From IMG/VR virus record IMGVR_UViG_3300010885_020387, positions 1-35,771 of that record: DNA of 35,771 nucleotides, one strand, 5' to 3'. The stretch is from a virus. The translations under genes were made by a program, and so were the position numbers. Position 1 is the first letter of the stretch; each line of letters begins with the position of its first letter. Shown here one piece after another: positions 1-5,808 of this stretch. Under the pieces are notes generated by a model. That model was not told the DNA's origin. It saw only the letters and a program-made list of their open reading frames with translations, and ran no database searches.

Positions 1-123
1 ATACGGCAAGCCAAAAAGAAAATGGGTATTGGATGGGGGAAACTATGAAGTTGTACAATAAACATTGTTATTCTTCGGACATTGGTAAGGACGGGGTCGT
101 AGGTTCAATTCCTATCGGCAGCA
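1..123. repeat. Terminal direct repeat, left copy
   Basis: These 123 bases are identical to 35649-35771. They include the last codons and stop of the integrase gene (TGA at 46-48) and most of the tRNA-Thr-derived attP core. Phage integrase sequence lies to the left of the core here, where an integrated prophage would have host DNA. The repeat is therefore best read as assembly overlap of a circular (or concatemeric) molecule, not as attL/attR. Confidence 0.95.
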
Positions 124-126
124 CCA
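82..126 (+). other. attP: attP core: 3' half of a tRNA-Thr(GGT) gene
   Basis: Reads as tRNA positions 32-76: anticodon loop TTGGTAA (anticodon GGT, Thr), 3' anticodon stem GGACG, variable loop GGGTC, T-arm GTAGG-TTCAATT-CCTAT, 3' acceptor CGGCAGC, discriminator A and an encoded CCA. The bases before it do not pair with the anticodon stem, so the 5' half of the tRNA is absent and only the integration target is carried. It lies 33 bp after the integrase stop, the usual place for attP in tRNA-targeting phages. Integration would rebuild the host tRNA using the phage-borne 3' half. Confidence 0.85.
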
Positions 127-235
127 TTTTTCAAAGGGTTAGCGCACCTAAAGCGTTCTTGATTCATTCCCATATTACCCCATTTGCGCCGATGTTTCTG
201 GGGATTTCATGGGGATTTTCGAATCAGGTGCGGCC
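127..235. other. Leader between attP and the first accessory gene
   Basis: No coding sequence that I trust. It contains TGGGGATTT twice within about 20 bp (near 196 and 210) and an AGGTG ribosome-binding site just before the ATG at 236. No convincing promoter is visible, so transcription probably arrives from upstream: from int in the circle, or from host tRNA-Thr in the prophage. Confidence 0.4.
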
Positions 236-580
236 ATGATTAAATGGTGGGGCTATCCCGGACACTTTATTTGCGCTTCACGTTGCCAGTTTAGGCTTCA
301 TACAACTGTTGACGGATACATCATTTCAACTGTCGGGGATATGCGCCCACTACATGATGAAGATGGAGAAATGCAGCCCATAGGATTGGGGGAGCAATAC
401 TTCGAGACTTATGTTTTTGAGTGGGATGGAACCTTAAAAGATTGTGGCTGTTGTCCTTGCCCAACTGATTATCTAGAAATCGACGGCAAACGATACGAAA
501 CTGCATTGCAGGCGACAAATGGACACCATGAATATGTAGAAAAATATCAGGCTATGAAAGGTCAGGCAAGCCATGACTAA
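236..580 (+). CDS. Small phage protein of the 'KWWGY...GHFI' type
   Basis: 114 residues, function unknown. The start at 236 (MIKWWGYPGHF) is preferred over an in-frame ATG at 209 because AGGTG lies just upstream and because I recall phage hypothetical proteins beginning with a similar K-W-G-x-GHFI segment. A central 'ISTVGD' segment is followed by 'ETYVFEWDG' and a CGCCPCP cluster (four Cys within about seven residues) that could bind metal. It is mostly beta by appearance, with no signal peptide or membrane segment. It is the first gene after attP and overlaps the next by 8 bp. The resemblance rests on memory only. Confidence 0.75.
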   Translation: MIKWWGYPGHFICASRCQFRLHTTVDGYIISTVGDMRPLHDEDGEMQPIGLGEQYFETYVFEWDGTLKDCGCCPCPTDYLEIDGKRYETALQATNGHHEYVEKYQAMKGQASHD

Positions 581-755
581 CATTCCAACATACTGCATGG
601 CCGTTTTAACAATGGCTTCCCTGTTGGCTTGCATTTTCATCCAGCGAGAAAATTTCAACAAACTGGCCGAGCTATATGCGGTTCATCCTCCAATGATTGT
701 CTCACAGGTGGATTTTCCTGATGTAACGCCGTTGCCTAAAAAGAGTGCGAAATGA
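573..755 (+). CDS. Small single-pass membrane protein
   Basis: 60 residues. One hydrophobic stretch at about residues 7-24 (YCMAVLTMASLLACIFIQ) is followed by a soluble tail ending in lysines, suggesting an inner-membrane anchor or an uncleaved signal. A Cys at the end of the hydrophobic stretch has no proper lipobox around it. It overlaps the preceding gene by 8 bp and the next by an ATGA, so it is translationally coupled on both sides. Function unknown. Confidence 0.6.
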   Translation: MTNIPTYCMAVLTMASLLACIFIQRENFNKLAELYAVHPPMIVSQVDFPDVTPLPKKSAK

Positions 756-832
756 GCAGTCGATGGACAATATGGGACGAAATTAAATTTAGAATTTCCC
801 ATGTGATTAAGGCAATTAGGGGGGAGATATGA
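752..832 (+). CDS. 26-residue ORF in the coupled array
   Basis: Encodes MSSRWTIWDEIKFRISHVIK plus six more residues. It is an amphipathic, basic helix with two Trp. The case for a real gene is its fit: its ATG overlaps the previous stop (ATGA at 752-755) and its TGA overlaps the next start (ATGA at 829-832), filling an otherwise empty gap. A strong GGGGGGAG at 820-826 inside its 3' end serves the next gene. It could instead be only a coupling leader for that gene. Function unknown. Confidence 0.5.
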   Translation: MSSRWTIWDEIKFRISHVIKAIRGEI

Positions 833-1113
833 AAACAGCGGAATTGGTTGATTGGCTTGATAAGAAAATAGACAAGCAAACTTCACAAGCCGAGCATAAC
901 CCACATTATGCCCCCGATAAAATACTTTGGAAAATCCGCGCCAAACTATTGGCCGGTGAGAAAGCGGTTGAGGCGCTAGCGTTGCTCCACGCAGAATTGT
1001 TGTATTTGAATGACGAAAACTATTTTCCCAAGGATAAAAAGCTTACGGAAAGAGTTAACGCTGTTTTAAAAGAAGGAGCGCAAGCCCTAGCCCAATGGAA
1101 GGAAACGGAATGA
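829..1113 (+). CDS. Helical hypothetical protein
   Basis: 94 residues, almost entirely alpha-helical by composition (runs rich in Lys, Glu, Ala and Leu), with no Cys and no membrane segment. The start has an excellent ribosome-binding site (GGGGGGAG ending 3 bases before the ATG) and an ATGA overlap with the preceding mini-ORF. Its TGA at 1111-1113 overlaps the next start at 1110. I do not recognise a family; a small cytosolic phage accessory protein is the only supportable call. Confidence 0.7.
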   Translation: MKTAELVDWLDKKIDKQTSQAEHNPHYAPDKILWKIRAKLLAGEKAVEALALLHAELLYLNDENYFPKDKKLTERVNAVLKEGAQALAQWKETE

Positions 1114-1286
1114 CCCAACCCACCCCCGACACAATGGAAAGCGAACGCATTGAAAGAGCATACCGACAACTTCACCGCGAGGCTGTTGCAAGAAATCCGT
1201 TTAGTCCATTGTTACGTGATAAATTTTGCCTTATTTGCGGAAAGTATCACGAAGAATTGCCTTGTCATGAAAGGACGATAACATGA
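1110..1286 (+). CDS. Small Cys/His-rich protein (possible zinc site)
   Basis: 58 residues. The ATGA-overlapping start at 1110 is preferred to an in-frame ATG at 1095. The N-terminus MTQPTPDTME resembles the starts of neighbouring genes. A basic helix (ERIERAYRQLHREAVAR) leads to C40-x2-C43...C52-H53 near the C-terminus, arranged like a single zinc knuckle. Function unknown; binding to nucleic acid or to a host protein is possible. It ends in an ATGA overlap with the next gene at 1283. Confidence 0.65.
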   Translation: MTQPTPDTMESERIERAYRQLHREAVARNPFSPLLRDKFCLICGKYHEELPCHERTIT

Positions 1287-1597
1287 CCGACACAATGGAA
1301 AAGGCGCGTGAGTTGGCGGATAAAATTCTTGGTGAGTTTACTTACGAAGATACTGACGCGGCGTACAATCTTTATATAAAAGATAGCGAAAAACTTACGA
1401 GGTTAATCGCCGCCGCATTGGAACACGCCAGCAAGCCGTCAGATGGTTGGGTGTTGGTGCCGAGGGAGCCTACGGAGGAGATGATGGCAGTAGGTTGGCC
1501 GCCAGCTACATTCAGAGGACAATTAAAGAGTGTCGCAATGAATTACGATGCCATGCCATCCGCCGCACCTAAACCACCAGCAAGTGAGGGAAGATGA
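1283..1597 (+). CDS. Hypothetical protein with 'WVLVPREPTEEM' segment
   Basis: 104 residues. An N-terminal helical part (about 1-50) is followed by WVLVPREPTEEMMAVGW. That segment is familiar from many short phage and prophage proteins that attach it to differing N-termini; its role is unknown. The C-terminus is Pro/Ala/Ser-rich, and the DNA encoding it forms the first copy of the 27-bp junction repeat (1572-1598). Coupled on both sides by ATGA overlaps. Confidence 0.7.
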   Translation: MTDTMEKARELADKILGEFTYEDTDAAYNLYIKDSEKLTRLIAAALEHASKPSDGWVLVPREPTEEMMAVGWPPATFRGQLKSVAMNYDAMPSAAPKPPASEGR

Positions 1598-1598
1598 G
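1572..1598 (+). repeat. 27-bp junction repeat, copy 1
   Basis: Identical to 1941-1967. It starts AACCACCAGCAAG and ends GAAGATGAG, and contains the last codons of one gene, a GAGGGA ribosome-binding site and the ATGA start of the next (1594). A degenerate relative (CCCACCAGCACC...GGAATGAG) occurs near 2123-2148. Confidence 0.9.
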
Positions 1599-1761
1599 CG
1601 AAACCACACCAATTGGAACAATTAAGAAAATGAATATTAACGGCATTGACATAGAAGCAATTAAAATAACAGAAAGCGAATGGATTGTTCCCTATGCTTT
1701 CGAAAAATGCGGCTTAACCACCCAAAGAAATCCGCATCTATTTTTTACGGATTTATCATGA
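1594..1761 (+). CDS. 55-residue hypothetical protein
   Basis: Encodes MSETTPIGTIKKMNINGIDI and a further 35 residues with a single Cys. It is a small mixed alpha/beta protein with no recognised domain. The start sits in the first junction repeat with GAGGGA just upstream and overlaps the previous stop (ATGA). Its own TGA at 1759-1761 overlaps the next start (1758). The perfect fit between two coupled genes is the main reason for calling it real. Function unknown. Confidence 0.6.
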   Translation: MSETTPIGTIKKMNINGIDIEAIKITESEWIVPYAFEKCGLTTQRNPHLFFTDLS

Positions 1762-1934
1762 CCAAAACCACGCCACGCTGCGATAGCTGCATGTACTGGA
1801 AGCGCAGCAACAGTGCGGGAGGTGAATGTCGCCGTTACCCGCCTTGGATTGAATGCACTGATAAATCAAGTTGGCCGATGACTGTGCGCGATGATTTTTG
1901 TGGAGAATGGGAAGAAGATTATGTCCAAATCTGA
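1758..1934 (+). CDS. Cys-rich mini-protein, probable metal binder
   Basis: 58 residues with five Cys: C8-x2-C11, then C24, C33 and C48 in DDFCGEW. The pattern CDSCMYW...GGECRRYPPW...DDFCGEW looks like a compact zinc or iron-sulfur fold, and I have the impression of similar short proteins in alphaproteobacteria and their phages. No function is known to me. The start at 1758 (ATGA overlap) is preferred over an in-frame ATG at 1680, which would overlap the preceding gene by 82 bp. Confidence 0.7.
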   Translation: MTKTTPRCDSCMYWKRSNSAGGECRRYPPWIECTDKSSWPMTVRDDFCGEWEEDYVQI

Positions 1935-1940
1935 ATCAGT

Positions 1941-1967
1941 AACCACCAGCAAGTGAGGGAAGATGAG
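1941..1967 (+). repeat. 27-bp junction repeat, copy 2
   Basis: Second exact copy of 1572-1598. Here the upstream part is not the end of a sizeable gene: the reading frame entering it is an 11-codon remnant starting at 1921. The downstream part again supplies the ribosome-binding site and ATG (1963) of a small gene. This suggests duplication of a gene-junction segment. Confidence 0.9.
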
Positions 1968-2115
1968 GGAAGCGGCAGAACGCAAGGTTCCTAAAGACGG
2001 AATGAAAGCCGCTAAAGAGGGCTTTTCTTTGGAAGAAAATCCATTTCCCAAACATACCCCAGATCATTCTATCTGGCGTGATGATTGGTTGTCTAGCAAT
2101 GGGAGATTTAGATGA
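1963..2115 (+). CDS. Rmf-like (ribosome modulation factor family) mini-protein
   Basis: 50 residues. The spacing G13...A16...G20-x-S22...N27-P28-F29...W38...W42 matches the RMF signature (G-x2-A-x3-G-x-S-x3-N/C-P-Y/F, then W-x2-x-W). RMF dimerises ribosomes in stationary phase, and phage and plasmid relatives include CrpP-like proteins. Whether this one binds ribosomes is inference. The start lies in junction repeat copy 2 with GAGGGA upstream, and the stop overlaps the next start (ATGA at 2112-2115). Length is close to E. coli RMF (55 aa). Confidence 0.65.
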   Translation: MREAAERKVPKDGMKAAKEGFSLEENPFPKHTPDHSIWRDDWLSSNGRFR

Positions 2116-2351
2116 GCACACAACCCACCAGCACCGGAGGGGGAATGAGTGAGATGGAAACCACGCCGGATGAAAAACCAATAAAGGTTTTCTATTCAAT
2201 TCTTACAGAACGTTTCTACGCCAGCCAGCATTATGAGCAGGAAGGAAATCTTACTGTGATAACTGGCACTAAATACGATGTGACTTCCGACATAGGTTAT
2301 TTTGTTAATAAGCATGGCATTGAATTTATTAAGACGGAGACGAGACAATGA
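2112..2351 (+). CDS. Hypothetical protein
   Basis: 79 residues from the ATGA-coupled start at 2112 (GGGAGA upstream), or 68 residues from an in-frame ATG at 2145 that has a stronger site (GGAGGGGGA). The first 11 residues correspond to a degenerate copy of the junction repeat, so the shorter form, beginning MSEMETTPDE like the neighbouring MSETTP start, may be the original protein. The body (KVFYSILTERF...GYFVNKHGIEF) looks like a small beta-sheet protein. No recognised family. It overlaps the next gene by ATGA. Confidence 0.6.
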   Translation: MSTQPTSTGGGMSEMETTPDEKPIKVFYSILTERFYASQHYEQEGNLTVITGTKYDVTSDIGYFVNKHGIEFIKTETRQ

Positions 2352-2707
2352 CCCAAACCACCCGCGCCGATGAGCGCGAAAAAACACAGGATGCTGCGCG
2401 ACCACTGGGGGCTAGTGGTAAACTGCAACGCGTGCAGCATGGCGTTGACCTTGACTCAATAGACGACGCTGCACCCCTGCCCTGTGCCGACATTCAAACG
2501 GTTAGGGAGGCTTTAGAGGATTACAATCATCTTTTGTCTTGGTCTACATCACTTAACGTCAGAGATGTGCCCTGCAAAGCCCTATCCGCACTAGAACGGA
2601 TAGAGGGGCGTTTGGAATTAGAGGGCGAACTAACGCTTGTTTACCAGAAGGGCGTTGCCGATGGCCGTCGAACCGCTATTAATGCGATTAAACAGATAGG
2701 TGAATGA
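2348..2707 (+). CDS. Helical hypothetical protein
   Basis: 119 residues. The MTQTTRADE start again resembles neighbouring N-termini. A disordered N-terminal third is followed by helices (TVREALEDYNHLLSW and ALERIEGRLELEGELTLVYQKGVADGRRTAINAIKQIG). No membrane segment and no recognised domain. Coupled by ATGA to the previous gene; its stop overlaps the region carrying the next gene's GGTGA ribosome-binding site. Function unknown. Confidence 0.6.
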   Translation: MTQTTRADEREKTQDAARPLGASGKLQRVQHGVDLDSIDDAAPLPCADIQTVREALEDYNHLLSWSTSLNVRDVPCKALSALERIEGRLELEGELTLVYQKGVADGRRTAINAIKQIGE

Positions 2708-2708
2708 T

Positions 2709-2900
2709 ATGAGCCAAGTAGGTAAATTTACAATGACAACATGGAATAGCGGATATCCAGTATGGAGTACATTAAGCTATGAAGATACAGATATTAGAGG
2801 CATCCATCATAAAGATCTGGCGGATTTAAAATATGCGGTCGAAAGGGCTATGAAGCACGCAAGGGAAGTGCTGCCAGAAAAATATAGGGGCGAAGTTTAA
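2709..2900 (+). CDS. Hypothetical protein, last of the coupled array
   Basis: 63 residues. The ATG at 2709 is preferred over an in-frame GTG at 2700 because GGTGA lies 5 bases upstream and the GTG would fall inside the previous gene. The N-terminal half (WNSGYPVWSTLSYEDTDIRG) is beta-like and the C-terminal half is a charged helix (DLADLKYAVERAMKHAREVL). No family recognised. It ends the tightly packed array; about 320 bp of poorly coding DNA follows. Confidence 0.6.
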   Translation: MSQVGKFTMTTWNSGYPVWSTLSYEDTDIRGIHHKDLADLKYAVERAMKHAREVLPEKYRGEV

Positions 2901-3223
2901 CCCCTAACCCCCGCGCCATTTAAAATTCATGCAACTAATTTTCACAGTGAGAGCAGCCCGATGCCAAGGGTTGGGATTGAGCTAGACGGATGAGCACCAG
3001 CAATAAGCCGCGAATTGTGAAGATGGACGGTAGGGGCGGAGAAAAGAATTGTCTGGTGACGGTTCTAGTATCTGCCTCTACCGCGAAGGCACTATACTGA
3101 TACCGATATAGCCTTGGTTTAGCGGTTAAATGCAGGATATAAAGCGCGGCTTTCGGATTGTGAATATAGCGGCAACTTTTAATAAGCCGGTTTGTTGTTA
3201 AACTTTAGCTAAAGGGAAATATA
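2901..3223. other. Gap of about 320 bp with no convincing gene
   Basis: Holds only very short ORFs: 18 codons at 2929-2985, 10 codons at 2961-2993, and 36 codons at 2990-3100 (listed separately). A C-rich stretch near 2899-2916 follows the previous stop. The part from about 3100 to 3223 is AT-richer and ends in AAAGGGAAAT, the ribosome-binding site for 3224. No clear promoter, terminator or RNA gene is visible. Confidence 0.4.
2990..3100 (+). CDS. Possible 36-residue ORF
   Basis: Encodes MSTSNKPRIVKMDGRGGEKN plus 16 residues. The ATG overlaps the stop of a 10-codon ORF (ATGA at 2990-2993) in the style of the array upstream, but no good ribosome-binding site is seen and the downstream side is non-coding. 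It could be a decayed member of the array. Low confidence. Confidence 0.25.
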   Translation: MSTSNKPRIVKMDGRGGEKNCLVTVLVSASTAKALY

Positions 3224-3556
3224 ATGCCTGATAAATTAGGAAAATTTTACAGATACAGAAAGCTATATAGTCGAGAAATTCGCAATCTTCCTGAATTTAG
3301 GCATATTGTCGAAGTCGAAGAAACTAATATTTTAAATAATATTCCTGAAAATTGTAATTATCGTATCATATATAATAGGTTTGAACATGATTGCGAATTT
3401 ATTGATGGTGCTTTGTTTATAGATTATTTTGAAGATGAAGGTGATATGATGGCTTACAAAGCCGCAGTGATGGGGAACAAAAAAATATATACAGATTGGC
3501 TAGCAAGAAAGAAAGAACAAAGGTTTTTAGCCGAACACGATTATTACAACCGATAA
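3224..3556 (+). CDS. AT-rich hypothetical protein
   Basis: 110 residues, charged and aromatic (many Tyr, Asp, Glu and Arg), with acidic FIDYFEDEGD in the middle and a basic C-terminal helix (DWLARKKEQRF). No Cys pair of note, no membrane segment, no recognised domain. Codon use is clearly AT-richer than its neighbours, suggesting a separate acquisition. AAAGGGA precedes the ATG. It converges with the end of the late operon (next stop at 3560) with only 3 bp between. Confidence 0.65.
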   Translation: MPDKLGKFYRYRKLYSREIRNLPEFRHIVEVEETNILNNIPENCNYRIIYNRFEHDCEFIDGALFIDYFEDEGDMMAYKAAVMGNKKIYTDWLARKKEQRFLAEHDYYNR

Positions 3557-3559
3557 ACC

Positions 3560-3748
3560 CTACTCATCCACCGTAAACGGCATATCCTTCATGGTTTCTC
3601 GTCCAGCTTCATTAAACTGCTGACATAAGCCAAATAATTCATCTGCGGTGTAGGGATTAAATATTGGGTATTCTCCGCCAGTAATCCAAACACCGCCCTT
3701 TACGGCGCGTATATGCAATTTAGTTATTTTCACGCTACAGTCACTCAT
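3560..3748 (-). CDS. Hypothetical protein, end of late operon
   Basis: 62 residues. The sequence runs MSDCSVKITKLHIRAVKGGV, then WITGGEYPIFNPYTADELFGL and a charged C-terminus. It reads like a small alpha/beta protein with no signal peptide or membrane segment. It overlaps the preceding gene by 8 bp and is the last leftward gene. No function recognised. Confidence 0.6.
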   Translation of the reverse strand: MSDCSVKITKLHIRAVKGGVWITGGEYPIFNPYTADELFGLCQQFNEAGRETMKDMPFTVDE

Positions 3749-3941
3749 CTTCTTTCTCGAATTTAAACTTGCGCCGTAAAGAGCGCGTCATCTTTTTTAA
3801 CCGGTTCCAGCGTGTCCATATATCGCCTTTTACTATCTTAAAATCCACAGAATGAGCCGCGTGACAATCGCAACATATATGAATAAACCCCCTATGCTTC
3901 GGATTAAACCATTCGCCGTCCTCTGCTTCGGGGTATTTCAT
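3741..3941 (-). CDS. Small protein with CCDCH-AAH motif
   Basis: 66 residues. The segment HICCDCHAAHSVDF (about residues 21-34) offers Cys and His ligands in a tight cluster, compatible with zinc or heme binding. The C-terminal third is strongly basic (RWNRLKKMTRSLRRKFKF), suggesting nucleic-acid contact. I recall similar short proteins near phage lysis or packaging genes, of unknown role. Coupled by ATGA to the phosphoesterase gene upstream. Confidence 0.6.
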   Translation of the reverse strand: MKYPEAEDGEWFNPKHRGFIHICCDCHAAHSVDFKIVKGDIWTRWNRLKKMTRSLRRKFKFEKEDE

Positions 3942-4897
3942 ATCTTGTGAAACTCCCCACGAAAGCAGTAGGTTTTTGCGTTGATAATACGCACAGTTTC
4001 TGGGTCTGCAAGTACGCCGTTTTTAAAGGTAAGCACGACAAAGCCTGACCGCCAATTCATGGGATTATCTTCAAGGTACGAAGAAAACTGCCCACCCATA
4101 GGCTCAATAGGGGCTAGGGTGCCGCAATCTACGCCCCAGCGCGTTCCGTTATAATCCGTCCACGGAGTTACCTTGAGGCTGTGCAGGTGGCCTGTAACGA
4201 AGGTTTTACCGGCTCCCATAGTATTGTTATGAGTTGCATGGATGCCGCCCTTCCAACGGTGCTTCACCACAACATTGTTATTAATCCATGTTGACCAGCA
4301 AAACTGCCATTTAGGGAAATGGTCTTTAAGTCTTACGCCGTGAACCTTGGCGTATTCCGGTGCAACATGTGCCAACCGGCTTTCAAACCGCATATCATGG
4401 TTGCCAAGCGTCCATATAAGTTTACACCCTTTGCCAGCCGCTAATTCAGCATCTTCTAGCCGTGCAAAACATTCTTCTACTTCTTCAATAAGCGTAGGTT
4501 TCTTTTCCCAGCCGATACTAGCGTGACGCGATATCCCCGCGCCGTCCAGTACGTCACCATTCTGAATGACAACTTTAGGTTTAAGTTCCTTGATTATTTT
4601 AATGAAAGCCTTGTGCGCTGGGCTTGTGGCATTCGGCCAATAATGCGCGTCACTGCCAACAATTACCACGCCGTCTTTAACGTCAATATTTAAACGGTTG
4701 ACGTATGCTGATATTGATTGTGGCGCAGCTTGAATGCTGTTTACTAATCCGTATCTTTCCGCCGCTCTTAATCTTGCTTTAAATGTTGACCACGGTATGT
4801 TTAATCTTGCCGCCGCCAATTGTTTCGAATGACCACATGCTTCCCATGTGTCTAGTGCCTCCTTAGCTAATTCCGTGCTAAGTTTTGCCTGTGCCAT
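3938..4897 (-). CDS. Calcineurin-like metallophosphoesterase with N-terminal HTH-like segment
   Basis: 319 residues. The metallophosphatase motifs appear in order: SDAH (82-85), NGDVLDG (113-119), LGNHD (164-168) and GHLH (236-239), which together form the two-metal site. The N-terminal 45 residues (GHSKQLAAARLNIPWSTFKARLRAAERYGL) look like a helix-turn-helix. The family includes DNA/RNA nucleases and phosphodiesterases; the substrate here is unknown. The start at 4897 (MAQAKLSTE) is chosen for an upstream GGTGA and a 20-bp overlap with the lysin gene; an in-frame ATG at 4927 exists. Its place right after the lysin is unusual for a nuclease. Confidence 0.85.
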   Translation of the reverse strand: MAQAKLSTELAKEALDTWEACGHSKQLAAARLNIPWSTFKARLRAAERYGLVNSIQAAPQSISAYVNRLNIDVKDGVVIVGSDAHYWPNATSPAHKAFIKIIKELKPKVVIQNGDVLDGAGISRHASIGWEKKPTLIEEVEECFARLEDAELAAGKGCKLIWTLGNHDMRFESRLAHVAPEYAKVHGVRLKDHFPKWQFCWSTWINNNVVVKHRWKGGIHATHNNTMGAGKTFVTGHLHSLKVTPWTDYNGTRWGVDCGTLAPIEPMGGQFSSYLEDNPMNWRSGFVVLTFKNGVLADPETVRIINAKTYCFRGEFHKI

Positions 4898-5330
4898 CCA
4901 AATCACCATAAAACACGTGGTTCCCAATGGTTATCAAAGGGTCGGCGTTGGCTGCCCATTTGGGTCTGGGGATGCTTTTTGCGTAATAGCTTGTAGCTCC
5001 GCCAGTGACATCTTCAAGAGTTCCAGCAAGTCCTTCAGCGGCAATTGCGAGACATCCTGCGTATATTTTATCTTTCTCCGTAATTGCCATAAGCTTGGGT
5101 CGGTTTGGATCACTGAGGAGGAGACAGGAAAACTGATAAGGCTTCGTAAGTACGGATCTAACGTCATGCCCCATCCATCCTTTCTTTTTAACTCGGTTCA
5201 TAACTACATTAACGATGGCAATTCTGCCTATTTCTGGTTCGCCCCTGCCTTCTGCCCACGCAACCCTAGCTAGCAAACTTACATCGCTAAATTGCTTTAA
5301 TTCTTCTATGCCCGTGGGGTCGTCTGACAT
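4878..5330 (-). CDS. Endolysin, SleB-type cell wall hydrolase
   Basis: 150 residues. Matches the Hydrolase_2/SleB family: LLARVAWAEGRGEPEIGRIA (about 19-38) carries the expected catalytic Glu in AEGRGE, followed by VVMNRV, a central 'PYQFSC' segment and a C-terminal 'GATSYYAKSIPRPKWA' segment. SleB domains cleave peptidoglycan glycan strands as lytic transglycosylases. There is no signal peptide, so release would need the holin encoded just upstream. GAGGAAG precedes the ATG. Placement after the GTA-type holin makes the lysis role likely. Confidence 0.88.
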   Translation of the reverse strand: MSDDPTGIEELKQFSDVSLLARVAWAEGRGEPEIGRIAIVNVVMNRVKKKGWMGHDVRSVLTKPYQFSCLLLSDPNRPKLMAITEKDKIYAGCLAIAAEGLAGTLEDVTGGATSYYAKSIPRPKWAANADPLITIGNHVFYGDLDGTGKT

Positions 5331-5410
5331 GGCTTCCTCGAATATGGTGGCCGCACAGTGCGCTTCTTTTCCAATATCTTCTTGGCTGCTTTCTTAAAGC
5401 GCTTAATCAT
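5306..5410 (-). CDS. 34-residue basic ORF between holin and lysin
   Basis: Encodes MIKRFKKAAKKILEKKRTVR plus 14 residues. Its ATG overlaps the holin stop (ATGA at 5410-5407) and its 3' end overlaps the lysin start by 25 bp, filling a 76-bp gap. It is a strongly cationic amphipathic helix at the N-terminus. That could be membrane-active, or it may only be a coupling leader. Too short to judge by composition. Confidence 0.4.
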   Translation of the reverse strand: MIKRFKKAAKKILEKKRTVRPPYSRKPCQTTPRA

Positions 5411-5808
5411 TTAATACCCCTAACCTTTTCATAGCTACGCATGCCGCCAAGGCCGAGCATCCCCAACAGCACGGTGTTTAAATCTTCCATGTGGAAGGCC
5501 GGTAATGTTACCGCGTGGCCAGTTGCCGATAAGAAAAAAGCCAGCAAAGGTTGTAAAACAAAATGGTAGGCAAAAGCCGCGCCACAGACCCAACCTATAA
5601 ACGGCCTCCATCCCGCCACAAATACATTTGAATTGGCGGCTTCCGTTTGGTTGATGGCAAGCTGGCCTTTGGCTAAATCTGTTCCCGCTTGAAGTTGGGC
5701 AAGTTCTAAAGCCAACGCATCTTTCTGCGCTTGCGTAGCATCAGGCCAGATCTTGTTGACGATGGTTGTAATGCCATCAAATACGGCGCTGATCGGGTCT
5801 AGCGCCAT
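5407..5808 (-). CDS. Holin, GTA-type three-helix family
   Basis: 133 residues. Resembles 'holin of 3TMs, for gene-transfer release', known from alphaproteobacterial gene transfer agents. The N-terminal amphipathic part (DATQAQKDALALELAQLQAG) is followed by WRPFIGWVCGAAFAYHFVLQ (about 67-86), a second hydrophobic stretch (PLLAFFLSATG) and a third (TVLLGMLGLGGMRS). It would make inner-membrane lesions that let the lysin out. It lies directly upstream of the lysin and overlaps the next upstream gene by 1 bp. Confidence 0.82.
   Translation of the reverse strand: MALDPISAVFDGITTIVNKIWPDATQAQKDALALELAQLQAGTDLAKGQLAINQTEAANSNVFVAGWRPFIGWVCGAAFAYHFVLQPLLAFFLSATGHAVTLPAFHMEDLNTVLLGMLGLGGMRSYEKVRGIK

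Noticed and set aside
33-239. ORF of 68 codons running across the attP core
   Set aside because: It starts in the int 3' end and reads through the tRNA-Thr fragment in an arbitrary frame; no ribosome-binding site and no family resemblance.
3100-3180. tRNA-like D-arm (TTGGTTTAGCGGTTAAATGCA) in the gap before 3224
   Set aside because: No T-arm or acceptor stem can be formed around it, so it is not a tRNA gene.
4848-5273. 141-codon plus-strand ORF opposite the lysin
   Set aside because: Antisense to two well-supported genes with clear catalytic motifs; composition is that of a shadow frame.
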